A stretch of 64,000 nt of DNA from Nocardioides anomalus (GTDB lineage: Bacteria; Actinomycetota; Actinomycetes; Propionibacteriales; Nocardioidaceae). The stretch is taken from contig NZ_CP049257.1 of NCBI RefSeq assembly GCF_011046535.1, positions 2,294,001 through 2,358,000 on the forward strand, read 5' to 3'. The position numbers were made by a program, and so were the translations under genes. The first letter of the stretch is position 1, and each line of letters begins with the position of its first letter. Positions 33,036 to 42,959 of this stretch are shown here, one piece after another. The notes beneath the pieces were generated by a model that saw nothing but the letters and a program-made list of their open reading frames with translations, ran no database searches and was not told the DNA's origin.

Positions 33036-33751
33036 CCCACCACGTCGGTCGTGCCGTCGAGCTCGGTCACCAGGTCGCGCAGGTAGCCGGCGTACCCACC
33101 CGGCGACCGGCCGGCCAGGCGCGCCGAGGTGACGACGTCCAGCCCGGGGGCGTACGGCGTGCCCAGGCCGAGGAGCACGTCGACGAGCTGGCGGTCCTCG
33201 TGCTCGGGCAGCCGGGGCCAGCCGCCCGCGGCACGGTAGGCGTCGAGGCGCACGCCGAGGTTGGCGCCGTGGACCGGGAGCTCGGCGGGGGTCCGGTGGC
33301 GCTGGTGCCAGCGCGCCCCGGTGGCGGCGTCGATCTCGTCGGGGTCGGGCACGGCGCGACCGAGGACCAGATCGACGCCGTCGTCGGCCAGGGCGAGCTG
33401 GTGGGTGAGCCACCGCGGCGGCACGCGGGTGTCCGCGTCCGTGCTGGCCACCCAGACCCGGTCCGCGGCGACGCGCGGCAGGCGGCTCAGGCCGGCCTCC
33501 ACCCCGCGTCGGCGGGCCGCGCCGACGCAGCCCTCGTCCGCGGCGACCACCCAGGCCCCGGCGTCGACGGCCAGGGCGGCCGTGCGGTCGGCGCAGCGGT
33601 CGGCCACGACGACGAGCTCCGCCGCGACGTCGCGCACGCCGTGCAGGTGCTCGAGCGCAGCGCTCAGCGCGGCGAGGCAGCCGGGGAGCAGCGCCTCCTC
33701 GTCCCGGGCGGGCACGACGACCAGCACGGCCGCGATCGGCGCGTCACCCAT
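33032..33751 (-). CDS. Family 2 glycosyltransferase
   Basis: A 239-aa GT-A fold transferase. It opens VLVVVPARDEEALLPGCL; the metal-binding Asp motif is STDADTRVPP near residue 95, and the acceptor-side block is LPEHEDRQLVDVLL. It has no membrane anchor and is short for the family, as in small-molecule glycosyltransferases. ATG 33751 overlaps the methyltransferase fusion gene by 8 nt. With the deacetylase/methyltransferase fusion and an acyl-CoA dehydrogenase upstream, it probably builds a small glycosylated metabolite (inference). Confidence 0.88.
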   Translation of the reverse strand: MGDAPIAAVLVVVPARDEEALLPGCLAALSAALEHLHGVRDVAAELVVVADRCADRTAALAVDAGAWVVAADEGCVGAARRRGVEAGLSRLPRVAADRVWVASTDADTRVPPRWLTHQLALADDGVDLVLGRAVPDPDEIDAATGARWHQRHRTPAELPVHGANLGVRLDAYRAAGGWPRLPEHEDRQLVDVLLGLGTPYAPGLDVVTSARLAGRSPGGYAGYLRDLVTELDGTTDVVG

Positions 33752-35099
33752 CGTGGGACCCGTCGTCGGCCTGGGGCTCCGGGAGCACCTCGGGGTGCGC
33801 CAGGACGAGCAGCTCGACGTCGCGGTCGGCGTACGTCGCCACGACGGGCCGGATCCCGGCCGCCCGGACGACCCGGTGCACGGCGACCCCGTCCAGCGGC
33901 CAGCCCTGGACCTCGTGCTGCCAGTCGCAGAGCACGAGGACGCCGTCCTCGGCGAGGGACTCCCCGATGCGGGCCAGCAGCTCGTCGAGGTCGCGCGGGC
34001 TGAGGAAGTAGCCGACCTCCGAGAGCACGACCAGGTCGAACCCGCCGGCCGGCGCCTGCGGCCACGCGGCCGGCACCCGCCGCTGCTCCACGCGTACGCC
34101 GGGCAGGCCGGCGCACCGGCGCTGCGCCGCCGCCACCGCGTGGGCCGAGGCGTCGACCACGAGCAGGGCGTCGCAGCGGGCGGCCAGGTCCGCGGCCAGC
34201 GCACCGGTCGAGGAGCCCACCTCCAGCCCGTGGCGGAACCGCTCGCGGGGCAGGGCCGCCAGCAGCAGGCCACGCTTGCGCTCCTCGTAGAAGTCCACGT
34301 CGACCCCCCACGGATCGTCGGCCTCGGCGTGCAGGTCGTCGAGGGCGCTGTCCTCGGCCGGCTGCAGGACGAAGAGCTCCCGGTCGCCCTCGAAGTGCGC
34401 CCGGAACTCCGCGCTCAGCAGCACCTCGTCGCCCGGTCGGTCCGACAGCGGGTGCACCTGGCTGGCGTGCGCGTCGCCGGCCGCCGCCTTGGCCGCCACC
34501 TCGGCCGCGTCCAGGGCCAGCACGGCCAGGTCGGACCACGGCGCGTCCTCCGGCGTGGCCCAGTGCCACCACCAGACGGGGTACTCCCACAGCCGCGCCG
34601 CCGTCCGCACCGCCGCGGCGGCCGCGGCCCGGCCGGCGGCCTCGTGGTCGGGGTGCCCGTCGCGCCGCCACGGCGCGACGACCAGGCTGCGCCGGCCGTC
34701 GCCGATCAGCTCGACCAGGGTGGTCGTGAGGGCGCTCTGGTGGTCGGCCAGCCGCCCGTCCGGGAGCGCGAGCGCCACGAGGCGCGCACCGGCGTGGAGG
34801 CGCGCGAGCGCCCTCTCGACCTCCGCGCGGCGGAGCTCGGCCAGCCTGCTCGCGGTGTGGGTGGTCGAGTCCGGGTGGCTCGCCTCCCCGTCGGTGGCCA
34901 CGACCACGACGCTCTCGAGCCCGCGCGCGCTCGCCCGGGCCAGCAGCCCGCCGGCGCCGAGCGACTCGTCGTCGGGGTGGGCGGCCACGACCACCACCCG
35001 GTCGACGTCCCCGAGATCGAGCGCCGGCAGCGTCGCCGCGTCCAGGCGCGCGGCCCAGGTCGACGCCGCGGTGCCCGGTCCGTCGTGCGTGAAGCTCAC
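33744..35099 (-). CDS. PIG-L deacetylase / SAM-dependent methyltransferase fusion
   Basis: A 451-aa two-domain protein. The N-terminal PIG-L (LmbE) domain has the zinc motif AAHPDDESLGAGG near residue 37 and WRRDGHPDHEAAG. It is a metal-dependent N-deacetylase of amino-sugar derivatives. From about residue 255 comes a class I methyltransferase with SAM site LEVGSSTGALAADLA and LVVLSEVGYFLSPRDL. GTG 35099 overlaps the acyl-CoA dehydrogenase stop by GTGA. Domain fusion implies successive steps on one substrate. Mycothiol deacetylase MshB is a distant relative, but the fusion is not part of mycothiol synthesis as known. Confidence 0.9.
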   Translation of the reverse strand: MSFTHDGPGTAASTWAARLDAATLPALDLGDVDRVVVVAAHPDDESLGAGGLLARASARGLESVVVVATDGEASHPDSTTHTASRLAELRRAEVERALARLHAGARLVALALPDGRLADHQSALTTTLVELIGDGRRSLVVAPWRRDGHPDHEAAGRAAAAAAVRTAARLWEYPVWWWHWATPEDAPWSDLAVLALDAAEVAAKAAAGDAHASQVHPLSDRPGDEVLLSAEFRAHFEGDRELFVLQPAEDSALDDLHAEADDPWGVDVDFYEERKRGLLLAALPRERFRHGLEVGSSTGALAADLAARCDALLVVDASAHAVAAAQRRCAGLPGVRVEQRRVPAAWPQAPAGGFDLVVLSEVGYFLSPRDLDELLARIGESLAEDGVLVLCDWQHEVQGWPLDGVAVHRVVRAAGIRPVVATYADRDVELLVLAHPEVLPEPQADDGSHDG

Positions 35100-36124
35100 C
35101 ACGCGACGTCGCCCTCCAGGACGAGGCGGCCCAGGGCGGCGGCGTCGCGCTCGGCGTGGTGCTGGCGGACGTAGAGGCCGAGGTCGGCCACCCGCGCCGC
35201 GTGGTCGGCGTCGGCGCTGAGCGGACCCGGCCCCAGCGCGTGCCCGACGCGCTCCAGGACGTCCTCGGCGACCCCTGCCACCACGTGCCGGACCCGCGCC
35301 GCCAGCAGCGCGCCGCCCCGCCCGGTGGCCGCGCCGGCGTCGATCGCGCGGGCGGCCTCGAGGAGAACGGTCCGCGCGACGTGCAGGGCGGCGTCCACCT
35401 CGCCGACGTGCAGCAGCCCGATCTGGTCCGGGTCCCGCTCGCGCGTGCGCCGCTCCAGCGTCCGCGCCAGGCCGACCGCCCCGCCGTACCAGATCGCCGC
35501 GACCCCGGTCCCGCCCCACCAGAACCCTGGCCGCTGGAGGTACCACCCCTCGGCCCCCACCGGTACGGCGCGCGCGTGGTCGAAGCGCACCGCGGTGGTC
35601 ACGACCCGGCGCAGCCCCGTGGGGACCCAGGCCGGCTCCTCGACGTGGACATCCGGCGCGGCCAGCTCGACGCGGAACAGCCGCCGCTCGGCCGGGCCGA
35701 CCCAGGCGGTGACCAGCGCGTGGCTGACCGACCCCGCCAGGGAGCACCACGGCTTGCGTCCCGTCAGCGTCCAGCCGCCGCCCGCACGGGCGCCCGCCGC
35801 CTCGAGCCGGTCCCCCGGCCCCTCCGCCGCCCACACGCCCCACGTCGCGCCGGCCGGCGGCGTCTGGCCCGCCTCGGCCAGGATCGCCAGCGCGTCGAGG
35901 TGGGGCTCGGCGATCCGCGCGACCGTCAGGCTCTCGGCCGCGACGCCCGCGAGCAGGTCGCCGCGCGCGAGCGTCTCCCCCGCGCCCGGCACCGGCACGT
36001 CCGCGCCCGCCGCGCCGACCCACGCCAGCACCCGCTCGACCGGCGCCTCGCGGAGCTCCCGCGCGTGGCGCACCCACTCCTCGGTCCGCCCGGAGGCCGG
36101 GCCGTCCGTCAGCACCGAGGGCAC
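35096..36124 (-). CDS. Acyl-CoA-dehydrogenase-like flavoprotein
   Basis: A 342-aa protein of the acyl-CoA dehydrogenase fold. [17 protein letters not shown] and [21 protein letters not shown] match the middle beta domain that holds FAD, and the C-terminal helical domain carries [20 protein letters not shown]. It is shorter than catabolic acyl-CoA dehydrogenases (about 380-390 aa), and no clear catalytic Glu block is seen, so a role in tailoring chemistry is likely. GTG 36124 has AGGTG upstream. It is the first gene of the five-gene coupled operon ending with ribulokinase and diverges from catalase. Confidence 0.85.
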   Translation of the reverse strand: MPSVLTDGPASGRTEEWVRHARELREAPVERVLAWVGAAGADVPVPGAGETLARGDLLAGVAAESLTVARIAEPHLDALAILAEAGQTPPAGATWGVWAAEGPGDRLEAAGARAGGGWTLTGRKPWCSLAGSVSHALVTAWVGPAERRLFRVELAAPDVHVEEPAWVPTGLRRVVTTAVRFDHARAVPVGAEGWYLQRPGFWWGGTGVAAIWYGGAVGLARTLERRTRERDPDQIGLLHVGEVDAALHVARTVLLEAARAIDAGAATGRGGALLAARVRHVVAGVAEDVLERVGHALGPGPLSADADHAARVADLGLYVRQHHAERDAAALGRLVLEGDVAW

Positions 36125-36240
36125 AGCACACCTGTCGTCGTGGAGGTCGAGCGTGCGCGGTGCACGCGGAGCCCCGAGAAGTCTCGGCTGCCCGGTACCC
36201 CGCGCGGTTCACCCCAACGGACGGGGGGTACCGGACGCCC

Positions 36241-37836
36241 ATGTCCGACACGCTCCCCGAAGCCGCCGACGGCGAGTCCGTCGCCACCGCCCCCTCGGCC
36301 GAGGCCCGCCTCGGCTCGACCACCGACACCGGTGCCCCCGCCCCGAGCGACCGCAACAGCCTGACCATCGGCGCGGACGGCCCGATCCTGCTGCACGACG
36401 TGCACTTCCTGAACCAGATGGCCCACTTCAACCGCGAGCGGGTCCCGGAGCGCAACGTGCACGCCAAGGGCAGCGGCGCGTTCGGCCGCTTCGAGACCAC
36501 GCACGACGTGTCGGCATACACCAAGGCCGCGCTGTTCCAGCCCGGCGTGACCACCGAGATGCTGGCCCGCTTCTCCACCGTGGCCGGCGAGCAGGGCTCG
36601 CCCGACACCTGGCGCGACCCGCGCGGCTTCGCGCTGAAGTTCTACACCTCCGAGGGCAACTACGACCTCGTCGGCAACAACACCCCGGTCTTCTTCATCC
36701 GCGACACCATGAAGTTCCCCCACTTCATCCGCTCGCAGAAGCGCCGCGGCGGCTCGGGGCTGCGCGACAACCACATGCAGTGGGACTTCTGGACCCTCAA
36801 CCCGGAGTCGGCCCACCAGGTCACCTACCTCATGGGCGACCGCGGCATCCCGCGGTCCTACCGCACCATGAACGGCTACGGCTCCCACACCTACCTGTGG
36901 ATCAACGCCGCCGGCGAGAAGCACTGGGTGAAGTACCACTTCCACAGCGACCAGGGCGTGGAGAGCCTCACCGACGACGACGCCACCCAGATCGCGGGCA
37001 AGGACGCCGACTTCCACCGCCGAGACCTCCACCAGGCGATCGAGGAGGGGAACTTCCCGTCGTGGACGCTGTCGGTCCAGCTGATGCCGTACGACGACGC
37101 GAAGACCTACCGCCTCAACCCCTTCGACCTCACCAAGGTCTGGCCGCACGCCGACTACCCGCTGGTCCCGGTCGGGACGATGACGCTGGACCGCAACCCC
37201 GAGAACTTCTTCGCCCAGATCGAGCAGGCGGCGTTCGAGCCCTCCGCCCTGGTCCCGGGCATCGGGTTCAGCCCCGACAAGATGCTGCTCGGCCGGGCCT
37301 TCGCCTACGCCGACACCCACCGGCACCGCATCGGTCCCAACTACCTGCAGCTCCCGGTCAACCGTCCGCACGTGGAGGTCAACACCTACACCCAGGACGG
37401 GCCGATGACCTACGAGCACCGCGGCGACGACCCGGTCTACGCGCCCAACAGCGCCGGTCGCGGGTACGCCGACCAGGTCGGCGAGGCCGAGGAGTCGTGG
37501 GAGGCCGACGGCGCGATGGTGCGCCAGGCCTACACGCTGCGTCCGGACGACGACGACTTCAGCCAGGCCGGCGCGCTGGTCCGTGAGGTCTGGGACGACG
37601 ACCAGCGCGCGGCGTTCGTGCAGACCGTCGCGGGCCACCTGCTCGGCGGGGTGCACGGCGACGTGCTGGAGCGGGCCTTCGACTACTGGAAGCACGTCGA
37701 CGCCGACTGCGGCAAGCAGATCGAGGAGCTGGTCCGCGTCGACGCCGACCTGGGCGGCCCCGGCGGCCAGGACGACGCGGCCCGGGCCGACGCCTCGGAC
37801 CCGGTCACGGAGTCGGACACGCACGCCTCCTCCTGA
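36241..37836 (+). CDS. katA: Monofunctional haem catalase (clade with short subunits)
   Basis: A 531-aa haem catalase that disproportionates hydrogen peroxide in the cytoplasm. The distal His is in [19 protein letters not shown], the Asn in [14 protein letters not shown], and the proximal Tyr in [38 protein letters not shown] is also typical. ATG 36241 is used; the open frame extends 27 codons upstream without features. The symbol is generic. It is followed by a strong hairpin at 37839-37856, so it is monocistronic. Confidence 0.95.
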   Translation: MSDTLPEAADGESVATAPSAEARLGSTTDTGAPAPSDRNSLTIGADGPILLHDVHFLNQMAHFNRERVPERNVHAKGSGAFGRFETTHDVSAYTKAALFQPGVTTEMLARFSTVAGEQGSPDTWRDPRGFALKFYTSEGNYDLVGNNTPVFFIRDTMKFPHFIRSQKRRGGSGLRDNHMQWDFWTLNPESAHQVTYLMGDRGIPRSYRTMNGYGSHTYLWINAAGEKHWVKYHFHSDQGVESLTDDDATQIAGKDADFHRRDLHQAIEEGNFPSWTLSVQLMPYDDAKTYRLNPFDLTKVWPHADYPLVPVGTMTLDRNPENFFAQIEQAAFEPSALVPGIGFSPDKMLLGRAFAYADTHRHRIGPNYLQLPVNRPHVEVNTYTQDGPMTYEHRGDDPVYAPNSAGRGYADQVGEAEESWEADGAMVRQAYTLRPDDDDFSQAGALVREVWDDDQRAAFVQTVAGHLLGGVHGDVLERAFDYWKHVDADCGKQIEELVRVDADLGGPGGQDDAARADASDPVTESDTHASS

Positions 37837-37838
37837 CA

Positions 37839-37856
37839 CCGGCCCGGCGGGGCCGG
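37839..37856. terminator. Terminator hairpin after catalase
   Basis: A CCGGCCC-GGCG-GGGCCGG stem-loop begins 3 bp after the catalase stop and is followed by a short GTTG. It is GC-rich without a real T-tract, as usual in actinobacteria. Confidence 0.55.
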
Positions 37857-37989
37857 GTTGAGGAGGGCTCTCAGGCGTGTGCGCGCCGCGCCGGTCGGGA
37901 ACCTCCCTCAGGACGCGCCGCCTGCCGGCGCGTCGACGCCGGCCCCGTCACAGGCTTCTCGGGGGGCTGGAGCGATGGGGGTCGCTCCG

Positions 37990-38009
37990 GGGCCGGCGTT
38001 CGCCGGCCC
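37990..38009. terminator. Terminator hairpin after mycothione reductase
   Basis: A 9-bp stem with TT loop (GGGCCGGCG-TT-CGCCGGCCC) lies 11 bp beyond the stop of the minus-strand reductase gene, in the convergent gap with catalase. Confidence 0.55.
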
Positions 38010-38020
38010 TCCCGGTCCCG

Positions 38021-39430
38021 CTAGTCCTCGTCGAGCCGGTCGACCAGGTCGTTCAGGGCGCCCTCGACGACCTCGGTGAGGGCCGGGTGGATCCAGTACT
38101 GGCCCCGGGCCACCTCACGCGCCGGGGTGCCGGCGGCGACGGCCTGGATGAGCGGCTGCACGAGCGTCGACGCCTGGACGCCGAGGAGGTGCGCTCCGAC
38201 CAGCCGTCCGGTGGCGCGGTCCGCGATCACCTTGACCAGTCCGCCCGCATCGGGGCCCTGGTCGTCCGGGCCGGCCTGGAGGGCCCAGCCGTACGCCGTG
38301 CCGGCGTACTCCGCGCGCCCGACCGCGACCTCCACGCCCTCCTCCCGCGCCTGCTCCTCGGTCAGGCCGACCGCGGCCAGGGGCGGGTGGCTGAAGACGG
38401 CGTTCGGGATCGTGCGGTGGTCGCTGCGCCGCAGGCCCTCGGGGTGCAGCAGGTTGTGCTGCACCACCCGCGCCTCGTGGTTGGCCACGTGCTTGAGCGG
38501 CGCGCCCTGGCAGACGTCGCCCAGGGCCCAGACCCCCGCCGCCGTCGTGCGCTGCTCGGCGTCCACCACGACGAGCCCGTCGTCGTCGACCTCGATCCCG
38601 GCGCGCTCCAGGTCGAGGAGGTCGCCGTTGGGCACCCGCCCGGTGGCGACCAGGATCAGGTCGGTCTCCACCGCGCTGCCGTCGGACAGCTCCATGCGGA
38701 CCCCGCCCGCCTCGGTGACGACCCGCTCGGCCTCGACGCCGAGCCGCACCGTCCACTGCTCGCCCGCCGCGGTCGTGAACCGCTCGGCCAGCTCCTCGTC
38801 CTGGCCGTTGAGCAGCCGCGGGCCGGACTCGATCTGGGTGACCTCGACCCCGAACGCCGAGAAGACGTGCGCGAACTCGCACCCGACGTAGCCACCGCCG
38901 AGGATCGCCATCCGCCGCGGCAGGGCCGCCAGGTGCATCACCGTGTCGCTGGTGTGGTGCGGGCTCTGCTCGAGGCCCTCGACCGGCGGCAGCTGCGGGC
39001 GGCTCCCCGTCGCGACCACGACCTGGTCCGCGCTGATCTCCCGCTCACCGTCGGCGCCGGTCACCACCAGGCGCCGCTCGCCCACGAACCGGGCGATCCC
39101 GCGGATCCGGTCGACGTACTCGTCCTCGTCGCGGCCCTGCTCGCCCTCGTCGCGCTCGGACCCGATCCGCGCCAGCACCCGGTCCCGGACCGCCGGCCAG
39201 TCCACGCCGGCCGCGCTGGTCCGGGCCCCGAGGGCCGGCCCGCGCTGCGCGGCTCGCACCAGGTCGGCGGTGTGCACGAGCATCTTGGACGGGATGCAGC
39301 CCCGGTTGAGGCAGGTGCCCCCGAAGTCCCCCGACTCCACGATGGCCACCCGCTGGGTGGCGAACCGCTCGTCGATGACCATGTTGCCGGATCCGGCTCC
39401 CAGCACCACGACGTCGTAGTGGTCGCTCAC
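38021..39430 (-). CDS. mtr: Mycothione reductase
   Basis: A 469-aa flavoprotein disulfide reductase that keeps mycothiol reduced with NADPH. The FAD motif is VVVLGAGSGNMVIDERF and the redox disulfide is GGTCLNRGCIPSKML. The NADPH motif is AILGGGYVGCEFAHVFSAFG, ALGDVCQG is the second FAD motif, and HPALTEVVEGAL holds the catalytic His of the partner subunit. The GSGNM segment and length fit Mtr rather than lipoamide dehydrogenase. GTG 39430 has GGGGGAG upstream. It supports assignment to a mycothiol-making actinobacterium; catalase next door suggests an oxidative-stress pair. Confidence 0.92.
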   Translation of the reverse strand: MSDHYDVVVLGAGSGNMVIDERFATQRVAIVESGDFGGTCLNRGCIPSKMLVHTADLVRAAQRGPALGARTSAAGVDWPAVRDRVLARIGSERDEGEQGRDEDEYVDRIRGIARFVGERRLVVTGADGEREISADQVVVATGSRPQLPPVEGLEQSPHHTSDTVMHLAALPRRMAILGGGYVGCEFAHVFSAFGVEVTQIESGPRLLNGQDEELAERFTTAAGEQWTVRLGVEAERVVTEAGGVRMELSDGSAVETDLILVATGRVPNGDLLDLERAGIEVDDDGLVVVDAEQRTTAAGVWALGDVCQGAPLKHVANHEARVVQHNLLHPEGLRRSDHRTIPNAVFSHPPLAAVGLTEEQAREEGVEVAVGRAEYAGTAYGWALQAGPDDQGPDAGGLVKVIADRATGRLVGAHLLGVQASTLVQPLIQAVAAGTPAREVARGQYWIHPALTEVVEGALNDLVDRLDED

Positions 39431-39545
39431 GTCTCCCCCGTCCGTGCGCCCGCGCGTCGGTGCGACGGGCGCCTCCCCGCGGTACCCGCGACTGCCGCAC
39501 GACGACCGACCGTCCCAGGCCCGAGGGTGCGGAAGGAGTGGGATG

Positions 39546-40244
39546 ATGGCTCGTCCCGACGACGTGAGGCTCACCATCGGACGCAGTGCGAGGACCACCG
39601 GTCCGCGGCGGGTCGTGCCGCGGCTCGTCGGCGTGCTCCTGGTGCTGGCGGGACTCGCGCTCGGCGCTTTCGTGGCCTGGGAGTACTGGGGCACGACCTG
39701 GGTGGCCCAGCGCCACCAGGCCGAGGCCACCCGACAGCTCGAGGACGGCTGGGCCGACGGGCGGGCGACGGCCCGGGTCGGGGCCGGCGAGGTCACGGCG
39801 ATCGTCCGCATCCCGGCGTTCGGGCCGTCGTACGCCGTGCCGCTGCTGGAGGGCGACAGCGAGGACGTGCTGGCCACCGGGTTCGGCCACGTCCCGGGGA
39901 CCGCGCCACCCGGCGAGGAGGGCAACGCCGTGCTGGCCGGGCACCGGGTCACCCACGGTGAGCCCCTGCGCGACATGCCGTCCCTCGAGCCCGGGGACAC
40001 GGTGGTGGTCGACACCCACGACCGTCGACTCGTCTACGAGCTGGACACCCCGGGCGACGGGCTCGAGGTGGACGCCGGCGCCTCGTGGGTGCTCGACGCC
40101 GCGCCCCGCAACCCCGACGGCGGACCCGACCCGGCGAGCGCCCCGCGACTGCTGACCCTCGTCACGTGCGCGGACCTGTTCCACAGCGACGAGCGGCTGG
40201 TCGCGTTCGCCCACCTGGTGTCCGACGGACCCCGCCCGTCCTGA
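39546..40244 (+). CDS. Class E sortase
   Basis: A 232-aa membrane-anchored transpeptidase that attaches surface proteins to the wall. One N-terminal helix (VGVLLVLAGLALGAFVAWEY, about residues 32-51) is followed by the sortase barrel. The catalytic His is in NAVLAGHRVTHG, the Cys in LLTLVTCADLFHSDER and the Arg in the same block. Start: ATG 39546 is 7 nt from AAGGAG; ATG 39543 is 4 nt from it. The next gene encodes an LPDTG protein, its likely substrate. Confidence 0.93.
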   Translation: MARPDDVRLTIGRSARTTGPRRVVPRLVGVLLVLAGLALGAFVAWEYWGTTWVAQRHQAEATRQLEDGWADGRATARVGAGEVTAIVRIPAFGPSYAVPLLEGDSEDVLATGFGHVPGTAPPGEEGNAVLAGHRVTHGEPLRDMPSLEPGDTVVVDTHDRRLVYELDTPGDGLEVDAGASWVLDAAPRNPDGGPDPASAPRLLTLVTCADLFHSDERLVAFAHLVSDGPRPS

Positions 40245-40321
40245 CCGGTGGCGCCGGGCGAACGGGGGTCTTAGGCTGACCACCGCCCGGGCCTCCCCCA
40301 TCCGGGCGAAGGACGTCCCTG

Positions 40322-42409
40322 ATGACTCGGCTCCGGCACCTCCTCGGCGCGACCGCACTGGCCGCGCTGACCACCGCACTGCTCGCCCTGCCTCCCGCGC
40401 TTCCCGCGCAGGCCTTGAGCAACCTCTGGGCCACGTGGACCCCGATCACGGGCACGGCGAACGACTACGCGCTGCGCATGCAGCAGGCCTCGCCCGGCTT
40501 CCCCGGTGCCTCCGTGGCCAGCGACTCGCGGGCCGGTGCCCAGCTGGTCTCGGGCGCCAGCACGTTCCTCGGACCAGGGACGCCTCCGGGAGCCACGTAC
40601 GGCACGAGCCGCAACTCGCCGTACCTCAACCTGCGGCCCCTGGCCGACCGGCCCACGTCGCCGTCCACCACGACCTACACCTTCGACCACCCGACGCCGG
40701 ACACCGGCTGGGCCTTCGTCCTGGGCGACGTCGACGCCGACCAGGTGGAGGTCCGGGCCGTCGACGCGACCGGGGCCCGCGTCTCCGCTGCCGAGGTCGA
40801 CAGCTGGTTCCGGGGGCCCTTCAACTACGCCGGCGGCGCCGACCAGCCCACGTGGGACGCCGCGTCCTCGACCCTGGTCGGCAACCCGACCCGGACCGAC
40901 ACCGACGGCGCGAGCGGCTGGTTCGAGCCCGACGTCCGCCTCAGCGCGCTCACCTTCGTCTTCACCCAACGCGCCGGCTTCCCGGTCTACCAGACCTGGT
41001 TCGTCAGCCGCGCCCGACCGCTGGGCGGCACGGTCGACGACGTCTCGACGGTCGGCGCCTGCCCCGTGCAGAGCCTGGTCCTCACCCTGGTCTCGCCCTG
41101 GGGCGAGACGTTGGCCACGACCAGCCCCGACGCGACCGGCGCCTACTCCTTCGGGGAGTGGGCCACCCAGGCTGGCTACACGGTCCGGCTCACCGCCCCG
41201 GCCTCCTGCGCGGTGGTGGGCCCCTCGGCGGCCCCCCTCGACAACCGCGGCAGCGACGGCTCCCCCGCCTCGCGCGGTGACTTCGAGGTGCGCCAGGTCA
41301 TCCCGCAGCCCATCAGCGGCACCGTCACCGACACCGGCGGCCACCCCGTCCCCGGCGTGACCGTCACGCTCACCCGGCCCGGTGGGGGCACCGTCACCCA
41401 GACCACGGGGCCGGACGGCACCTACCTCTTCGACGACAACGCCATGGGAGCCGGCTACAGCGTGGCCGTCACGGTCCCACCGGGGTACGCCGCCGGACCG
41501 GGCGGCACCACGATCACCGGGCTCACCGTCGCCAGCGTCCCGCTCGTCGACCGGGACTTCGTCCTGCAGTCGCTGCCGTCGGTCTCCGGCCAGGTGACCG
41601 GGGGCGGCGACGGCCTCGGCGGCATCACCGTCACCCTGACCCCGGCCGGCGGCGGTCCGAGCCTCACCACCGTCACCGCCGGTGACGGGACCTACTCCTT
41701 CCCCCACGTGCCGCCCGGCACCGTGACCCTCACCATCACCGCACCGCCCGGCTACGGCGGCGCCACGACCCGCACCACGCCGGTCGGGGCCGTCGACGTC
41801 ACCCAACAGGACTTCGCCCTGACCAGGCCCGGGACCGTGACCGGCACGGTCACGGACGCCGGCGGACCCGTCGGTGGGGTGAGCGTGGTCGTCGACGGCC
41901 CGGGTGGGCCCCAGTCCCTCACGACCGACGCGGGCGGCGGGTACCTCGCCGACGGCCTCGCCCCGGGTGCCTACACCGTCACCGTCACCCCGCCCGCCGG
42001 CTCCACCGTGGCCGGCGCCGGTGTGCTCACCACCACCATCACCGCGGCGGGCGAGGTCAGGGGCGGACTCGACTTCGTCCTGGCTGCCCCCGCCTCGCCC
42101 AGCGCCACGCCGAGCGCCACGACGTCCGCCTCGCCGAGCGCCTCCCCGACCGCGGCGCCGACCACCAGGACACCCCATCCCCAGCCCTCCGGGACGGGGA
42201 CGCCAGGCTCGGGGGGCCCCGGCGGGACCGGGAACACCGGCGACCAGGACGGCGGTGCGAGCGCCCTGCCCGACACCGGCGGCCCCTCGTGGTTCCTCGC
42301 GCCGGTGGCCGCCGGTCTCCTCCTCGCCGGCGCCGCCCTCCTGCTCCGGGAGCGACACCGCCGCTCGACCCGGCCGCGTCAGGGCGAGCCGGGCGCTGCT
42401 TCCCGTTAG
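40322..42409 (+). CDS. LPXTG-anchored surface protein with repeated carboxypeptidase-regulatory/SdrD-like B domains
   Basis: A 695-aa cell-wall protein. It has a signal peptide (to about AQA, residue 31), a unique N-terminal domain (35-230), then four to five Ig-like CarboxypepD-reg/CnaB-type repeats (about 235-580) with periodic SGTVTDTGGHPVPGVTVTL-like starts. A Ser/Pro/Thr/Gly-rich stalk (585-640) precedes the sorting signal ALPDTGGPS, a hydrophobic helix and the RERHRRSTRPR tail. ATG 40322 has AAGGA 9 nt upstream. It directly follows the class E sortase. Class E enzymes are known to prefer LAXTG, so the LPDTG motif here is of interest. Confidence 0.9.
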   Translation: MTRLRHLLGATALAALTTALLALPPALPAQALSNLWATWTPITGTANDYALRMQQASPGFPGASVASDSRAGAQLVSGASTFLGPGTPPGATYGTSRNSPYLNLRPLADRPTSPSTTTYTFDHPTPDTGWAFVLGDVDADQVEVRAVDATGARVSAAEVDSWFRGPFNYAGGADQPTWDAASSTLVGNPTRTDTDGASGWFEPDVRLSALTFVFTQRAGFPVYQTWFVSRARPLGGTVDDVSTVGACPVQSLVLTLVSPWGETLATTSPDATGAYSFGEWATQAGYTVRLTAPASCAVVGPSAAPLDNRGSDGSPASRGDFEVRQVIPQPISGTVTDTGGHPVPGVTVTLTRPGGGTVTQTTGPDGTYLFDDNAMGAGYSVAVTVPPGYAAGPGGTTITGLTVASVPLVDRDFVLQSLPSVSGQVTGGGDGLGGITVTLTPAGGGPSLTTVTAGDGTYSFPHVPPGTVTLTITAPPGYGGATTRTTPVGAVDVTQQDFALTRPGTVTGTVTDAGGPVGGVSVVVDGPGGPQSLTTDAGGGYLADGLAPGAYTVTVTPPAGSTVAGAGVLTTTITAAGEVRGGLDFVLAAPASPSATPSATTSASPSASPTAAPTTRTPHPQPSGTGTPGSGGPGGTGNTGDQDGGASALPDTGGPSWFLAPVAAGLLLAGAALLLRERHRRSTRPRQGEPGAASR

Positions 42410-42419
42410 GGTCGTGCGC

Positions 42420-42959
42420 GTGAGCACTTCCCCTCGTGTCACCGTCCCCGTGCTGCTGCTCGTCGCGCTGGTGCTCGTGCTGACGGGCGCCCGGCTGGCC
42501 ACCTCGTCGGCGGCGCCCGCACCCGAGCACCACCGCGACGGCACGCTGCTCGACTTCGACCGCAAGGACGGCAGGGCGGTGCTGCCCTTCACCTCCGAGG
42601 ACGTGCCCAAGGCGCCGGCGTCGTTCCGCAGGTTCGTCCGGAGCGAGCTCACCCGCACCTGGAAGCAGGAGCTGGGTGGCCTCCCGGCGTGCCGGACCTC
42701 GCCGCGGATCACCGTGGACACGCTGCGCACCGACGGCTTCGCGCTCGGCGACGTGTTCAGCAAGCCGCTGAAGAGCTGCCCGAACTCCGGTGGCGGCTAC
42801 ATCGCGATCTGGGCGATCCGCAAGGGCGCCTGGAAGCAGGTCATCGGCACCCAGGAGGTCGTGGACTGCTCGCGACTCGAGCGGTTCGACATCCCGGCCG
42901 AGCTCGGCATCGACCAGTGCTACGAGGGGAACGAGGTCGTCCCCTACACCCACCCGTGA
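42420..42959 (+). CDS. Secreted or membrane-anchored protein, unknown function
   Basis: A 179-aa protein with an N-terminal hydrophobic segment (VPVLLLVALVLVLTGARLA) that is a signal peptide or anchor. The mature domain has four cysteines (PACRT, KSCPN, VDCSR, DQCYE), suggesting two disulfides outside the cell. GTG 42420 is chosen for AGGG 8 nt upstream. It begins 10 bp after the LPXTG gene and overlaps the next gene by GTGA. No family recognised. Confidence 0.78.
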   Translation: MSTSPRVTVPVLLLVALVLVLTGARLATSSAAPAPEHHRDGTLLDFDRKDGRAVLPFTSEDVPKAPASFRRFVRSELTRTWKQELGGLPACRTSPRITVDTLRTDGFALGDVFSKPLKSCPNSGGGYIAIWAIRKGAWKQVIGTQEVVDCSRLERFDIPAELGIDQCYEGNEVVPYTHP

